Assembly (NCBI GenBank): GCA_003539755.1
Contig: DPOH01000059.1
Coordinates: 1 to 19,381 of the forward strand
Length of the DNA: 19,381 nucleotides
Reading direction: 5' to 3'
From: Clostridium sp.
GTDB lineage: Bacteria > Bacillota > Clostridia > Clostridiales > Clostridiaceae
Position 1 is the first letter of the stretch. Every line of letters begins with the position of its first letter. The position numbers and the translations under genes were made by a program. Under the pieces are notes generated by a model. That model saw only the letters and a list, made by a program, of their open reading frames with translations, was not told the DNA's origin and searched no databases. Shown in pieces: positions 7,333-15,089 of the stretch.

Positions 7333-7404
7333 TAGTTTTTTTGTATACATTTTCATTTTTTATTTAAAGGCTTATTGTTATGATAGATTCTCTTTAAAAA
7401 AGTG

Positions 7405-7464
7405 CATAAAAAATGAAGTTGTAGAATTTTACTTTATCAAATTGCAAAATTTTATAACTTCATT
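7405..7464 (-). terminator. Terminator of gntR
   Basis: AATGAAGTTGTAGAATTTT (7412-7430) pairs with AAAATTTTATAACTTCATT (7446-7464), 17 of 19 positions Watson-Crick plus two wobble. On the minus strand it is followed by TTTTTTATGCACTTTTTT. It starts about 30 bases past the gntR stop codon and separates gntR from the uxuB promoter. Confidence 0.78.
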
Positions 7465-7494
7465 CTAAACAAAGAATAATTAAATTTTTCTCTA

Positions 7495-8187
7495 TTATCT
7501 ATTTTTTATATATTGAGATAAAAGCTCATTTTCTTCTATTAATCTTTTCCAATATTCAACTGGATCTTTTATATGCTTTTTTACTAAAGGTTCTATAGAT
7601 TTATAATCTTTATTTTTTATTATACTTAAATACTCAATGTGTTGTTCTATTAAGCACTCCTTGTTACCTTCCATTTCAGCAAGTAATCTCATTCTATTAT
7701 AATGTGAACTTATTTCACAAATATTTTCCCATACATTTGGTTTATTTATACCTTCAAATAACAAACTATGTAATTGCTTATCTAAATAATGAAATTCTAA
7801 TAGTTTATCCTTTTTTCCTACTATAAGCTGTTGTGCAAATATACATTTTTCCATTTCTATTAAAGCATTTTCAGAAAAATGTTCACAACTTTCTTTTAAT
7901 GCTTCTTTTTCTAAATGATATCTTACAAACACAGCTTCTTTAATTAAATTCCAATCTATTAATGATATATAAGTTCCAGCTTGTGGTTTAACTTCAATTA
8001 AGTTTTCACCCTTAAGCCTTATTAGAACTTCTCGTATAGGTGTTCTTGATACATTAAGTATTTTAGCTAATTCAGATTCACTTATTAATTCTCCTGGTTT
8101 TAATTCTAAAGACATAATATTATCTTTTAATACTCTATATACATAATCCTTACCCGTTTCTCTATCTAATTTATCATAAATAATCAT
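7495..8187 (-). CDS. GntR-family (FadR/FCD subgroup) regulator of the glucuronide locus
   Basis: 230 residues. The N-terminal winged helix-turn-helix includes SESELAKILNVSRTPIREVL (36-55) and the wing AGTYIS. The C-terminal all-helical FCD domain has the expected metal-site pattern Asp136-x3-His140, His183 and His205. This is the architecture of UxuR/ExuR-type hexuronate repressors, which release DNA on binding a uronate or its pathway intermediate. FadR-subgroup operators follow TNGT-NN-ACNA, which the three CTAGTAYACWAGTAT sites satisfy. One of them lies in this gene's own promoter, so autoregulation is likely. ATG start after AGGGAG. The effector cannot be read from sequence; fructuronate or glucuronate is a reasonable guess. 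Confidence 0.9.
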   Translation of the reverse strand: MIIYDKLDRETGKDYVYRVLKDNIMSLELKPGELISESELAKILNVSRTPIREVLIRLKGENLIEVKPQAGTYISLIDWNLIKEAVFVRYHLEKEALKESCEHFSENALIEMEKCIFAQQLIVGKKDKLLEFHYLDKQLHSLLFEGINKPNVWENICEISSHYNRMRLLAEMEGNKECLIEQHIEYLSIIKNKDYKSIEPLVKKHIKDPVEYWKRLIEENELLSQYIKNR

Positions 8188-8349
8188 AACAACATCTCCC
8201 TAATATTTAAATTCCGTAAACTTTTCACATATAATCTGATAAGTATTTACAAACTTTCTCATATACATAAATATAACAAATTTCTATTGTAATAAAATAA
8301 TCATTATTGCATCAAATTATACCCCTTTTATTTTATATAGGTATTTGAA

Positions 8350-8378
8350 TATATAATTCTAGTACACTAGTATTTCAA
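8350..8378 (-). promoter_or_regulatory. gntR promoter with operator in the spacer
   Basis: Minus strand: -35 TTGAAA (8373-8378), 17-bp spacer, -10 TATATA (8350-8355). The plus-strand sequence CTAGTACACTAGTAT (8359-8373) fills the spacer and differs from the HAD-uidA operator at one of 15 positions. It predicts a transcript with a leader of about 155 bases before gntR (8188-8343), in which I see no recognisable RNA element. Confidence 0.6.
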
Positions 8379-8608
8379 TAAATTATAACATATAAATAAA
8401 AATTTTAAAATTCCATTTTTAGATAGTATTTTCATATATTACACTTATTTCAATCTTTAAATAACAATTTTTAAATTACTATGTTTAGAAAATTTATTTT
8501 CAGAAGAATATTATTTTATCCAATTAATCCTGTAATGTCTACTACTTTATAATAAATACATTATTATCTTTTATTTATTATAAATATTAAAAAAGTATAA
8601 TATACCTA

Positions 8609-8645
8609 TTGAAAGTAAACGTTTGATATGCTAGTATACTAGTAT
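8609..8645 (+). promoter_or_regulatory. HAD-uidA promoter with GntR operator over the -10 box
   Basis: -35 TTGAAA (8609-8614), 17-bp spacer, -10 TAGTAT (8632-8637). The -10 is embedded in the perfect 12-bp palindrome CTAGTATACTAG (8631-8642), extended to CTAGTATACTAGTAT (8631-8645). The spacer also contains AGTAAACGTTTGAT (8614-8627), which fits a CcpA cre site apart from two positions. The rest of the divergent gap (8379-8608) is AT-rich with nothing I can name. Confidence 0.75.
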
Positions 8646-8688
8646 GTAAATGTAAACATTGACTAATACGGTAGAAATGGGTGGAATT

Positions 8689-9534
8689 ATGAGTAATATA
8701 TTAGATAATTTTAAGAAAAATAAGGAATTTCTTATATGCATAGATTCTGATGGATGTGCAATAGATACAATGGATATTAAACATATAAAATGCTTCGGAC
8801 CATGTATGGTATCAGAATGGAATCTTGAAGAATGGAAAGAACCTATATTAAAAAGATGGAATGAAATTAATCTTTATACATTAACAAGAGGTATAAATAG
8901 ATTTAAAGGATTGGCTTTAAGCTTATCAGAAATCAATGATACATATAAAAAAATTGAAGGTTTAGATGAATTCCTAAAATGGACTGAAGAAACAAAAGAA
9001 CTTTCAAATGAATCTTTAGAAAACTATTTGAAGACTACAAATAATATATGTGTTAGAAAAGCACTTTCATGGTCAATAGCAGTAAATAAGTCAATAGATT
9101 CATTGAGTGATGATGAAAAGCTACCGTTTAAAGGCGTTAAAGAGACCATAATAAAATCAAAAGAATACGCTAATATCGCTATAGTGTCATCTGCAAACGA
9201 AAAAGCTGTTTTAGATGAATGGAATAAACATAAATTATTAGAACATGTAGATATTGTATTAACACAAAATGTAGGTTCAAAAGCATTTTGTATTAAGAAG
9301 CTTAAGGAAAAAGGATATTCTTCAGATAACGTAATAATGATAGGAGATGCTTTGGGCGACTTAAATTCAGCAAAAAGTAACGATGTTCTTTTCTATCCTA
9401 TAATGGTTAAAAAAGAAGAAGAATCATGGAATATATTCGCTAATGAATGTTTGAACAAATTCATTAATAGTCAATATATTGGAACTTGTGAAAATGAATT
9501 CATTGATAAGTTTAAGACTAATTTATCTAAATAG
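8689..9534 (+). CDS. HAD-superfamily hydrolase, probable sugar or metabolite phosphatase
   Basis: 281 residues from the chosen ATG. HAD motif I is DSDGC (Asp19 nucleophile, Asp21), motif II VSSAN (Ser167/Ser168), a probable motif III Lys at 198, and motif IV IGDALGD (Asp220, Asp224). All catalytic elements are present, so an active phosphatase is likely. A large helical cap lies between motifs I and II (about residues 30-150). The ATG at 8689 is preferred because GGGTGG lies just before it; TTG at 8659 or ATG at 8677 would extend the protein without a better ribosome site. It is first in the operon, 59 bases before uidA, under the glucuronide operator. The substrate is unknown. It might dephosphorylate a sugar phosphate that accumulates, or a phosphorylated aglycone; both are inference. 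Confidence 0.85.
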   Translation: MSNILDNFKKNKEFLICIDSDGCAIDTMDIKHIKCFGPCMVSEWNLEEWKEPILKRWNEINLYTLTRGINRFKGLALSLSEINDTYKKIEGLDEFLKWTEETKELSNESLENYLKTTNNICVRKALSWSIAVNKSIDSLSDDEKLPFKGVKETIIKSKEYANIAIVSSANEKAVLDEWNKHKLLEHVDIVLTQNVGSKAFCIKKLKEKGYSSDNVIMIGDALGDLNSAKSNDVLFYPIMVKKEEESWNIFANECLNKFINSQYIGTCENEFIDKFKTNLSK

Positions 9535-9593
9535 TATATTTCGAATGTTAAAAGATAATTTATAAATATATTAATCTAGGAGGTATCTTATTT

Positions 9594-11393
9594 ATGTTAT
9601 ATCCAATAATTACTGAATCAAGAAATATTATAGACCTATGTGGTATATGGAATTTTAAATTAGATAATGGAAATGGTTTTTCAGAAGAATGGTACAAAAG
9701 TCCTTTAAAAAATACTTTTAATATGCCAGTTCCTTCTTCATATAATGACTTAATAGAATCTTCAAAGGTCAGAGACCATGTTGGTTGGGTATGGTATGAA
9801 AGAACTATTTCTATACCAAAAATATTACTTTCTGAAAGAATAGTATTAAGATTTGCTTCTGCAACTCATGAAGCAAAAGTATATATAAATGGTGAATTAT
9901 TAATGAGTCACAAAGGTGGATATACTCCATTTGAAGCAGAAATAAATGATTTGATTAAAAATGGTACAAATAGAATAACTGTTGCTGTTAATAATATAAT
10001 AGATGAAACAACTTTACCTGTTGGTCTTCTTAAAGAAACAGAAGTTAATGGTAAAAAGGTTCTTAAAAATCTTGTTAATTTTGATTTCTTTAACTATGCA
10101 GGAATACATAGACCTGTTAAGATCTATACAACTCCAAAAAGCTATGTAAAAGATATAACAATAATTACTGACTTTAATGGCTTAGAAGGATATGTTAATT
10201 ATGAAGTAAAATATGTTGGAAAATCAGATGTAAAAGTATCTGTAATTGATGAAGATAATAATATTGTTGCTTCTGGTAACGGTGAAAATGGAAAATTAGT
10301 TATTAATAATGTTCACTTATGGGAACCTATGAATGCTTATTTATATAAACTAAAGGTAGAATTAGTTGAAAATGAAGAGATAATTGATACTTATTATGAA
10401 GAATTTGGAGTAAGAACAATTGAAGTTAAGGATGCACAGTTCTTAATTAATAATAAACCATTTTATTTCAAAGGATTTGGAAAACATGAAGATTCTTATG
10501 TAAATGGTAGAGGAATAAATGAAGCTGTAAATGTTAAAGACTTTAGCTTAATGAAATGGATTGGAGCTAATTCATTTAGAACATCTCATTATCCATATTC
10601 TGAAGAAATAATGAGACTTGCTGATAGAGAAGGTATTGTTGTAATAGATGAAACTCCAGCTGTTGGATTACACTTAAACTTCATGGCTACATCATTATTT
10701 GGAGGAGCTGCAAAAAGAGATACTTGGAAAGAAATTGGAACTAAAGAAGCTCACGAACAAATAATAAGAGAATTAGTTTCTAGAGATAAAAATCATCCAT
10801 GTGTTGTAATGTGGTGTGTAGCTAATGAACCTGATTCTGATTCAGAAGGTGCAAAAGAATATTTTGAACCATTAATAAAATTAACTAAAGAATTAGATCC
10901 ACAAAAAAGACCTGTAACTGTAGTTACATACTTAATGTCAACACCTGATAGATGTAAAGTTGGAGATATAGTAGATGTATTATGTCTTAACAGATATTAT
11001 GGTTGGTATGTAGCAGGTGGAGACTTAGATGAAGCAAAAAGATTGCTAGATGCTGAATTAAAATGCTGGGAAAAAAGATGTCCTGGTAAGCCTATAATGT
11101 TTACTGAATATGGAGCTGATACTGTTGCTGGAATGCATGATACAGTACCTGTTATGTTTACAGAAGAATATCAAGTTGAATATTATAAAGCTAACCACGA
11201 AGTTATGGATAATTGCAAGAGTTTTATTGGAGAACAAGTATGGAACTTTGCTGATTTTGCTACAAGCCAAGGCATAATTAGAGTTCAAGGAAATAAGAAA
11301 GGTATCTTTACTAGAGATAGAAAACCTAAAATGATAGCTCATTCTTTACGTGAAAGATGGACTAATATACCTAATTTTGAATACAAAAAATAG
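9594..11393 (+). CDS. uidA: Beta-glucuronidase, glycoside hydrolase family 2
   Basis: 599 residues, the usual length. An N-terminal sugar-binding jelly-roll (about 1-180), an Ig-like domain (about 185-280) and a C-terminal TIM barrel are present. The acid/base is Glu412 in ANEPDS and the nucleophile Glu505 in FTEYGAD. QGNKKG near 566-570 carries the Asn567/Lys569 motif that recognises the glucuronate carboxylate and separates glucuronidases from beta-galactosidases. No signal peptide, so it acts in the cytoplasm on imported glucuronides, releasing D-glucuronate. A loop between ETPAVGLH and the catalytic region (about 370-396) resembles the active-site-proximal loop of gut bacterial enzymes that cleave small-molecule glucuronides. 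The ATG follows AGGAGG. Second gene of the HAD-uidA operon. Confidence 0.95.
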   Translation: MLYPIITESRNIIDLCGIWNFKLDNGNGFSEEWYKSPLKNTFNMPVPSSYNDLIESSKVRDHVGWVWYERTISIPKILLSERIVLRFASATHEAKVYINGELLMSHKGGYTPFEAEINDLIKNGTNRITVAVNNIIDETTLPVGLLKETEVNGKKVLKNLVNFDFFNYAGIHRPVKIYTTPKSYVKDITIITDFNGLEGYVNYEVKYVGKSDVKVSVIDEDNNIVASGNGENGKLVINNVHLWEPMNAYLYKLKVELVENEEIIDTYYEEFGVRTIEVKDAQFLINNKPFYFKGFGKHEDSYVNGRGINEAVNVKDFSLMKWIGANSFRTSHYPYSEEIMRLADREGIVVIDETPAVGLHLNFMATSLFGGAAKRDTWKEIGTKEAHEQIIRELVSRDKNHPCVVMWCVANEPDSDSEGAKEYFEPLIKLTKELDPQKRPVTVVTYLMSTPDRCKVGDIVDVLCLNRYYGWYVAGGDLDEAKRLLDAELKCWEKRCPGKPIMFTEYGADTVAGMHDTVPVMFTEEYQVEYYKANHEVMDNCKSFIGEQVWNFADFATSQGIIRVQGNKKGIFTRDRKPKMIAHSLRERWTNIPNFEYKK

Positions 11394-11416
11394 TATCAAA
11401 ATAGAAACAAAGTCGA

Positions 11417-11543
11417 ATTTAGCAGAATCCTTTGTAGAAATAAAAGTAAAATCACTATTACAAAGTCGTATACTTTGGCTAAACAAGCTACACCTATTTT
11501 ATTTTTAACTTCTGATGATTCAACTCATATGACTGTTTTATAG
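11417..11543 (+). other. Short orphan reading frame, possible gene remnant
   Basis: Between uidA and its terminator, a stretch without a start codon reads LAKQATPILFLTSDDSTHMT, then VL and a stop at 11541-11543. The pattern TPILFLTSDD resembles the segment around the acid residue of alpha/beta-hydrolase esterases. It is too short to identify and could be chance; the protein-like composition is the only evidence. Confidence 0.2.
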
Positions 11544-11550
11544 CTTATTA

Positions 11551-11588
11551 ATATAGAAAAATCGCACTTTAGTGCGATTTTTCTATAT
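11551..11588. terminator. Bidirectional terminator between uidA and nox
   Basis: A perfect 18-bp stem (ATATAGAAAAATCGCACT with its complement) around a 2-base centre. The A-rich and T-rich arms provide a U run in either direction, so it can stop both uidA (plus) and nox (minus). Confidence 0.88.
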
Positions 11589-11617
11589 ATTTATTTTTAG
11601 TTTAAATAATTATAAAA

Positions 11618-12952
11618 TTATTTAAGTACTTCTAACGCAACTGTATTCAATAAACTCCATGGCTTATTAAAGTGAGGTTGAAAGAAGAAATCAGTCATTG
11701 CTAATTCTTCAACAGTCATATTATTTTGAATTACAACAGATAATGTATTCATATATTGAGTTAAATCAATTTTAGAAATTATCTGTCCACCAATTATTCT
11801 TCTGCTATCAGCATCAAAAACGAGCTTAATTGTAGCTGGTTCAAATGTTGGCATGAATTCTGGTCTATAATTATCAGTTACTATTGCACTTGAAACATTC
11901 ATAGATGTTGTTGCTTTAGCCATATTTTCTGTAAGCCCTGTTGAAGCTATATTCTGTTCGTATATCTTAATACCTGAAGTACCTTGTGTCCCCATGTACT
12001 TAAGAGTTGTCTTTACGATATTTTTAGCAACTAAAGTTCCCATTCTTACTGCATTTGTAGCAAGAGGAATATATCTATTATCTCCAGCAGGATTGTATCT
12101 TACAACACAACAGTCTCCTGCAGCAAATACGTCTTCTCTGCTCGTTCTCATATATTCATCAATTATTATTGCTCCATTTGGTAATGTATCTAACTTACCT
12201 TGTATTAATTTGGTATTAGGTGCAAATCCGATACATAAAATAACTAAATCACCTTCATATTCTCCATTTTCAGTTACAACAGATTTAACCTTGCCATCTT
12301 CTCCATTGAATTTTTTAACCTTCTCTCCTAATACAAGCTTAACTCCTCTATCAGAAAACTCTTTTTCTGCAATATCTGTGAATTCCTTATCTAGATATTT
12401 AGCCATTATTCTATCTTCAGCATCTATTAATGTTACATTCTTTCCTTGCATTTCAAATGCTTCTACTAATTCAACACCTATATATCCTGCACCAATTATT
12501 ATTACATTTTTAGAATTTTTTGATTTTTCAATTATTGTTAATGCATGATCATGATTCTTACATAATTCTATATTTTCAAGATCTCCACCTTCAAATTTAG
12601 GTACTATTGGCCATGAGCCTAAAGTTAAGACTAATTTGTCATAAGTATCTTCAAAAATATCATCAGTTAATAAATTTTTAACTGTAACTTTTTTATTATC
12701 AAAATCTATATCTAACACTTCATGTTTCATATTAGTTATAACACCAGACTTAGCTAAATTTTCTGGTGAATTATAAAATAAGCTATTTGTATCTTCTATT
12801 ACTTTTCCAACATTTAATGCTATTCCACAAGATAAAAACGAAATATTATCATTCTTTTCATATATTGTTACATCACATTCTGGATATAATGATTTTAAAT
12901 TAACTACTGCTGCAGTTCCAGCATGTGTACATCCTACTACAATTACTTTCAT
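11618..12952 (-). CDS. nox: Water-forming NADH oxidase (flavoprotein disulfide reductase family)
   Basis: 444 residues, two FAD/NAD(P)-binding Rossmann domains and a dimerisation domain. The N-terminal dinucleotide motif is the variant VVGCTHAGTAA characteristic of Nox. The single redox-active cysteine is Cys42 in SFLSCGIAL. The second dinucleotide motif is VIIIGAGYIGVELVE, and AAGDC binds FAD. It reduces O2 to water with NADH, protecting an anaerobe from oxygen and regenerating NAD+. CoA-disulfide reductases share this fold and cysteine, but the GCTHAG start favours Nox. ATG after GAGGAG. A Rex-like palindrome covers its promoter, which would tie expression to the NADH/NAD+ ratio. Monocistronic. 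Confidence 0.88.
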   Translation of the reverse strand: MKVIVVGCTHAGTAAVVNLKSLYPECDVTIYEKNDNISFLSCGIALNVGKVIEDTNSLFYNSPENLAKSGVITNMKHEVLDIDFDNKKVTVKNLLTDDIFEDTYDKLVLTLGSWPIVPKFEGGDLENIELCKNHDHALTIIEKSKNSKNVIIIGAGYIGVELVEAFEMQGKNVTLIDAEDRIMAKYLDKEFTDIAEKEFSDRGVKLVLGEKVKKFNGEDGKVKSVVTENGEYEGDLVILCIGFAPNTKLIQGKLDTLPNGAIIIDEYMRTSREDVFAAGDCCVVRYNPAGDNRYIPLATNAVRMGTLVAKNIVKTTLKYMGTQGTSGIKIYEQNIASTGLTENMAKATTSMNVSSAIVTDNYRPEFMPTFEPATIKLVFDADSRRIIGGQIISKIDLTQYMNTLSVVIQNNMTVEELAMTDFFFQPHFNKPWSLLNTVALEVLK

Positions 12953-13011
12953 TTTCTTTTTTCTCCTCTCGTCTTTGATAATAAATAATTATTATTAATT
13001 AATAGTTATGA

Positions 13012-13029
13012 TTGTTATAATTATAACAT
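13012..13029 (-). promoter_or_regulatory. nox promoter with Rex-like palindrome
   Basis: TGTTATAATTATAACA (13013-13028) is a perfect 16-bp palindrome containing an extended -10 (TGTTATAAT) in the nox direction. Against the Rex consensus TTGTTAANNNNTTAACAA it matches 11 of 14 specified positions. No good -35 is seen. The distance to the nox start is about 60 bases. Extended -10s of the same sequence also occur before murA and at 18046-18054, so part of the match may simply be promoter sequence. Confidence 0.42.
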
Positions 13030-13114
13030 ATTTTTTAAAATTTAAAAGAGCTTATTTTTTAATTATTATTTCAATTTATTTTGTCCATCTATTTGTAATA
13101 CAATACTTTTACTT

Positions 13115-13163
13115 ATAAAAATAGTCTTATCCACTGAAATAACTCGGATAAGACTATTTTTAT
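13115..13163. terminator. Terminator of rlmH
   Basis: ATAAAAATAGTCTTATCC (13115-13132) pairs perfectly over 18 bp with GGATAAGACTATTTTTAT (13146-13163). It lies directly after the rlmH stop codon. The arms give a U run in both directions, though no plus-strand gene ends here. Confidence 0.85.
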
Positions 13164-13165
13164 AT

Positions 13166-13645
13166 TTATTTATGATATGGTTCTCCATTGCTAATTCTAA
13201 AAGCTCTATAAATTTGTTCAAGAAGCATTACTCTAAATAATTGATGTGGGAATGTCATTTTGCTAAAACAAAGACTATAATTAGCTCTTTTAAGAACAGA
13301 TTCACTTAAACCTAAACTTCCTCCTATTACAAAACAGATATTACTATCACCTCTAACTCCACAGTTATCAATAAACTTAGATAACTCTTCTGAAGAAATC
13401 ATCTTCCCTTTAAGATCTAAAGTAACAACATACATATTATCCTTAATAGAATTTAATATCTTACTTCCTTCTTTATCTTTAATTATTAATTCATCTTTCT
13501 CGGATGCATTATCAGGTGTCTGTTCATCTGCCAATTCTATTATGTTAAGTTTGCAGTATCTTGATAATCTCTTAGAATATTCATCTATTGCCTGCTTTAA
13601 ATATTTTTCTTTTAACTTTCCAACTGAAATAATTGTTATATTCAT
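13166..13645 (-). CDS. rlmH: 23S rRNA (pseudouridine1915-N3)-methyltransferase RlmH
   Basis: 159 residues, the full length of this small SPOUT-class enzyme. It methylates pseudouridine 1915 in helix 69 of 23S rRNA on 70S ribosomes, with S-adenosylmethionine. The start ITIISVGKLKEKYLKQAIDEY, the knot segment FVIGGSLGLSESV and the C-terminal FPHQLFRVMLLEQIYRAFRI followed by SNGEPYHK are family hallmarks, all intact. It is transcribed alone, with a terminator just after its stop. In 13646-13840 upstream I see only AT-rich sequence. Confidence 0.96.
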   Translation of the reverse strand: MNITIISVGKLKEKYLKQAIDEYSKRLSRYCKLNIIELADEQTPDNASEKDELIIKDKEGSKILNSIKDNMYVVTLDLKGKMISSEELSKFIDNCGVRGDSNICFVIGGSLGLSESVLKRANYSLCFSKMTFPHQLFRVMLLEQIYRAFRISNGEPYHK

Positions 13646-13846
13646 AATCTCTCCCTATGTAATGTTAATTCTAATTTCTACAAGATATTTTAACATATTA
13701 TTTATATTAAAAATATTTTCAATTCAAATAAATGAATTTGAATTTAATTATCAGCTTTAAAATTTAGTCTTATAGAAAACTTACTATATTTTTTACTTTT
13801 ATGCTAAAAGTATTCTTAATTAATATTAATAATAATCTCAAAAAAA

Positions 13847-13875
13847 TACTGAAGCTAATAATCTTAGCTTCAGTA
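13847..13875 (-). terminator. Terminator of the alpha/beta hydrolase gene
   Basis: TACTGAAGCTAA (13847-13858) pairs perfectly with TTAGCTTCAGTA (13864-13875) around a 5-nt loop. On the minus strand it is followed by seven T. It begins about 4 bases past the stop codon. Confidence 0.9.
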
Positions 13876-13879
13876 ATTT

Positions 13880-14968
13880 TTATTCTTCTAGATTTTCATT
13901 ATAAAACTCTATAACTGCTTTTATATAAGGTTTTAGTATAGAATCTTTTTCTCTGTAAATTTCATGTTTAGCTCCACTGAAAAATACTACTTTACAGTTT
14001 TGTGCATATTGAGCAAACATATTTATTCCATTTTCTTTTACATAATCATCTTTTCCAGCTTTAAATATAAGAACTGGTATTTTAACCTTTGATGCTTCTT
14101 CTTTACTAGTTATTTTTTTTGTTACATTAAGAGAATTATTTAGCCACTTATATGACCCATCTCCTCTTTGAAGCTCTATATTATCATTCAGTATATTATG
14201 ATAATAATCATATCTTTCTTCACTTGTTGTAGCTGCATTTTCAAAATCATAATCTGAACTATATGCTGATTTTCCCATTATATAAGCATCTCCAGATGAA
14301 AAAGCAATCTTTACATAAGAAATTAATTTTGCCATCCATTCAGGAACCATCCCAGTATTAACTTGTAACATTGGAGCACTTAACACAGCTGCACTAAAAT
14401 AATCAGGATATTGTTCTAAAAAGTCAGCACCTATAGCTCCTCCCATAGAATGTGCAAATAAGAATAATTTTTGGTCTCCTGTATTTGGCTTTACTTCTTT
14501 ATCTAAAAACTTTTTAAAGTCTTGTACATAATCGTCAAAATTATCAATGTCTATTTGAGTTGAATCAACCTTACCTAAATGCCCTGATCTTCCATGGCCT
14601 CTATGTTCTAAACCATATACTGAGTATCCTGATTTAAGAAAATAATAAATTATTTCATGATATTTTTCTAATGATTCAGAATATCCATGGCTTATAACTA
14701 TTGATGCTTTTGAGTCTGGCAGTACATACTTTTCATAGTATATTTCAAAATCTTCTTCTCCAACATCCATATAGCCTGTCTCTTTTAATGATTGTATATA
14801 TGGTTCAACATCATCTTCCATTTTAGTTTTATAATTATCTTGAGTTATAAATATTGAATTTATTGATTGATCTAGAGTTTCTGCTGATACTGTAGTAAAG
14901 TTTGCAATTATATTAGTAATAAAAAAACTTACTAATATAAGAGGTAAAATTTTTTTAATTTTTTTCAT
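13880..14968 (-). CDS. Secreted alpha/beta hydrolase, monoacylglycerol lipase/lysophospholipase-like
   Basis: 362 residues from the chosen ATG. An N-terminal signal sequence (KKIKKILPLILVSFF, then a probable cleavage after TTVSA near residue 29) suggests export. The serine-hydrolase fold contains ISHGYSESLEKY (oxyanion region), LEHRGHGRSG, the nucleophile elbow AHSMGG (Ser174), the acid in KAGKDDYV (Asp307 or Asp308) and His335 in GAKHE. This matches the Hydrolase_4 family of lysophospholipases and monoglyceride lipases. An upstream ATG would add four residues, but GGAGG overlaps it and is correctly spaced for this ATG. There is no lipobox cysteine, so it is released or held by an uncleaved signal. 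Monocistronic. The lipid substrate is inferred from family. Confidence 0.86.
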   Translation of the reverse strand: MKKIKKILPLILVSFFITNIIANFTTVSAETLDQSINSIFITQDNYKTKMEDDVEPYIQSLKETGYMDVGEEDFEIYYEKYVLPDSKASIVISHGYSESLEKYHEIIYYFLKSGYSVYGLEHRGHGRSGHLGKVDSTQIDIDNFDDYVQDFKKFLDKEVKPNTGDQKLFLFAHSMGGAIGADFLEQYPDYFSAAVLSAPMLQVNTGMVPEWMAKLISYVKIAFSSGDAYIMGKSAYSSDYDFENAATTSEERYDYYHNILNDNIELQRGDGSYKWLNNSLNVTKKITSKEEASKVKIPVLIFKAGKDDYVKENGINMFAQYAQNCKVVFFSGAKHEIYREKDSILKPYIKAVIEFYNENLEE

Positions 14969-15050
14969 GTAATCCTCCATATATTCTGAATTTATTTCAA
15001 ACTATTATATTTAACTTTCTACATATATAGCCCCACAAATATTTATAGAA

Positions 15051-15079
15051 AAAAAACTCTACTTTTGAAGTAGAGCTTT
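15051..15079 (-). terminator. Terminator of the SEC-C gene
   Basis: CTCTACTT (15057-15064) and AAGTAGAG (15068-15075) with a 3-nt loop, followed on the minus strand by TTTTTTTT. It starts about 15 bases after the stop codon. Confidence 0.85.
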
Positions 15080-15089
15080 TTAGCAAGTG

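Noticed and set aside
8516..8548. Minus-strand KVVDITGLIG then stop, resembling the VVDTTGAGD motif of PfkB kinases such as KdgK.
   Set aside because: Only about six residues agree and nothing flanks them; tempting as a kdgK relic given the locus, but chance is as likely.
11058..11342. Minus-strand open frame within uidA.
   Set aside because: Overlaps the catalytic end of a well-supported GH2 enzyme and has no initiation signals.
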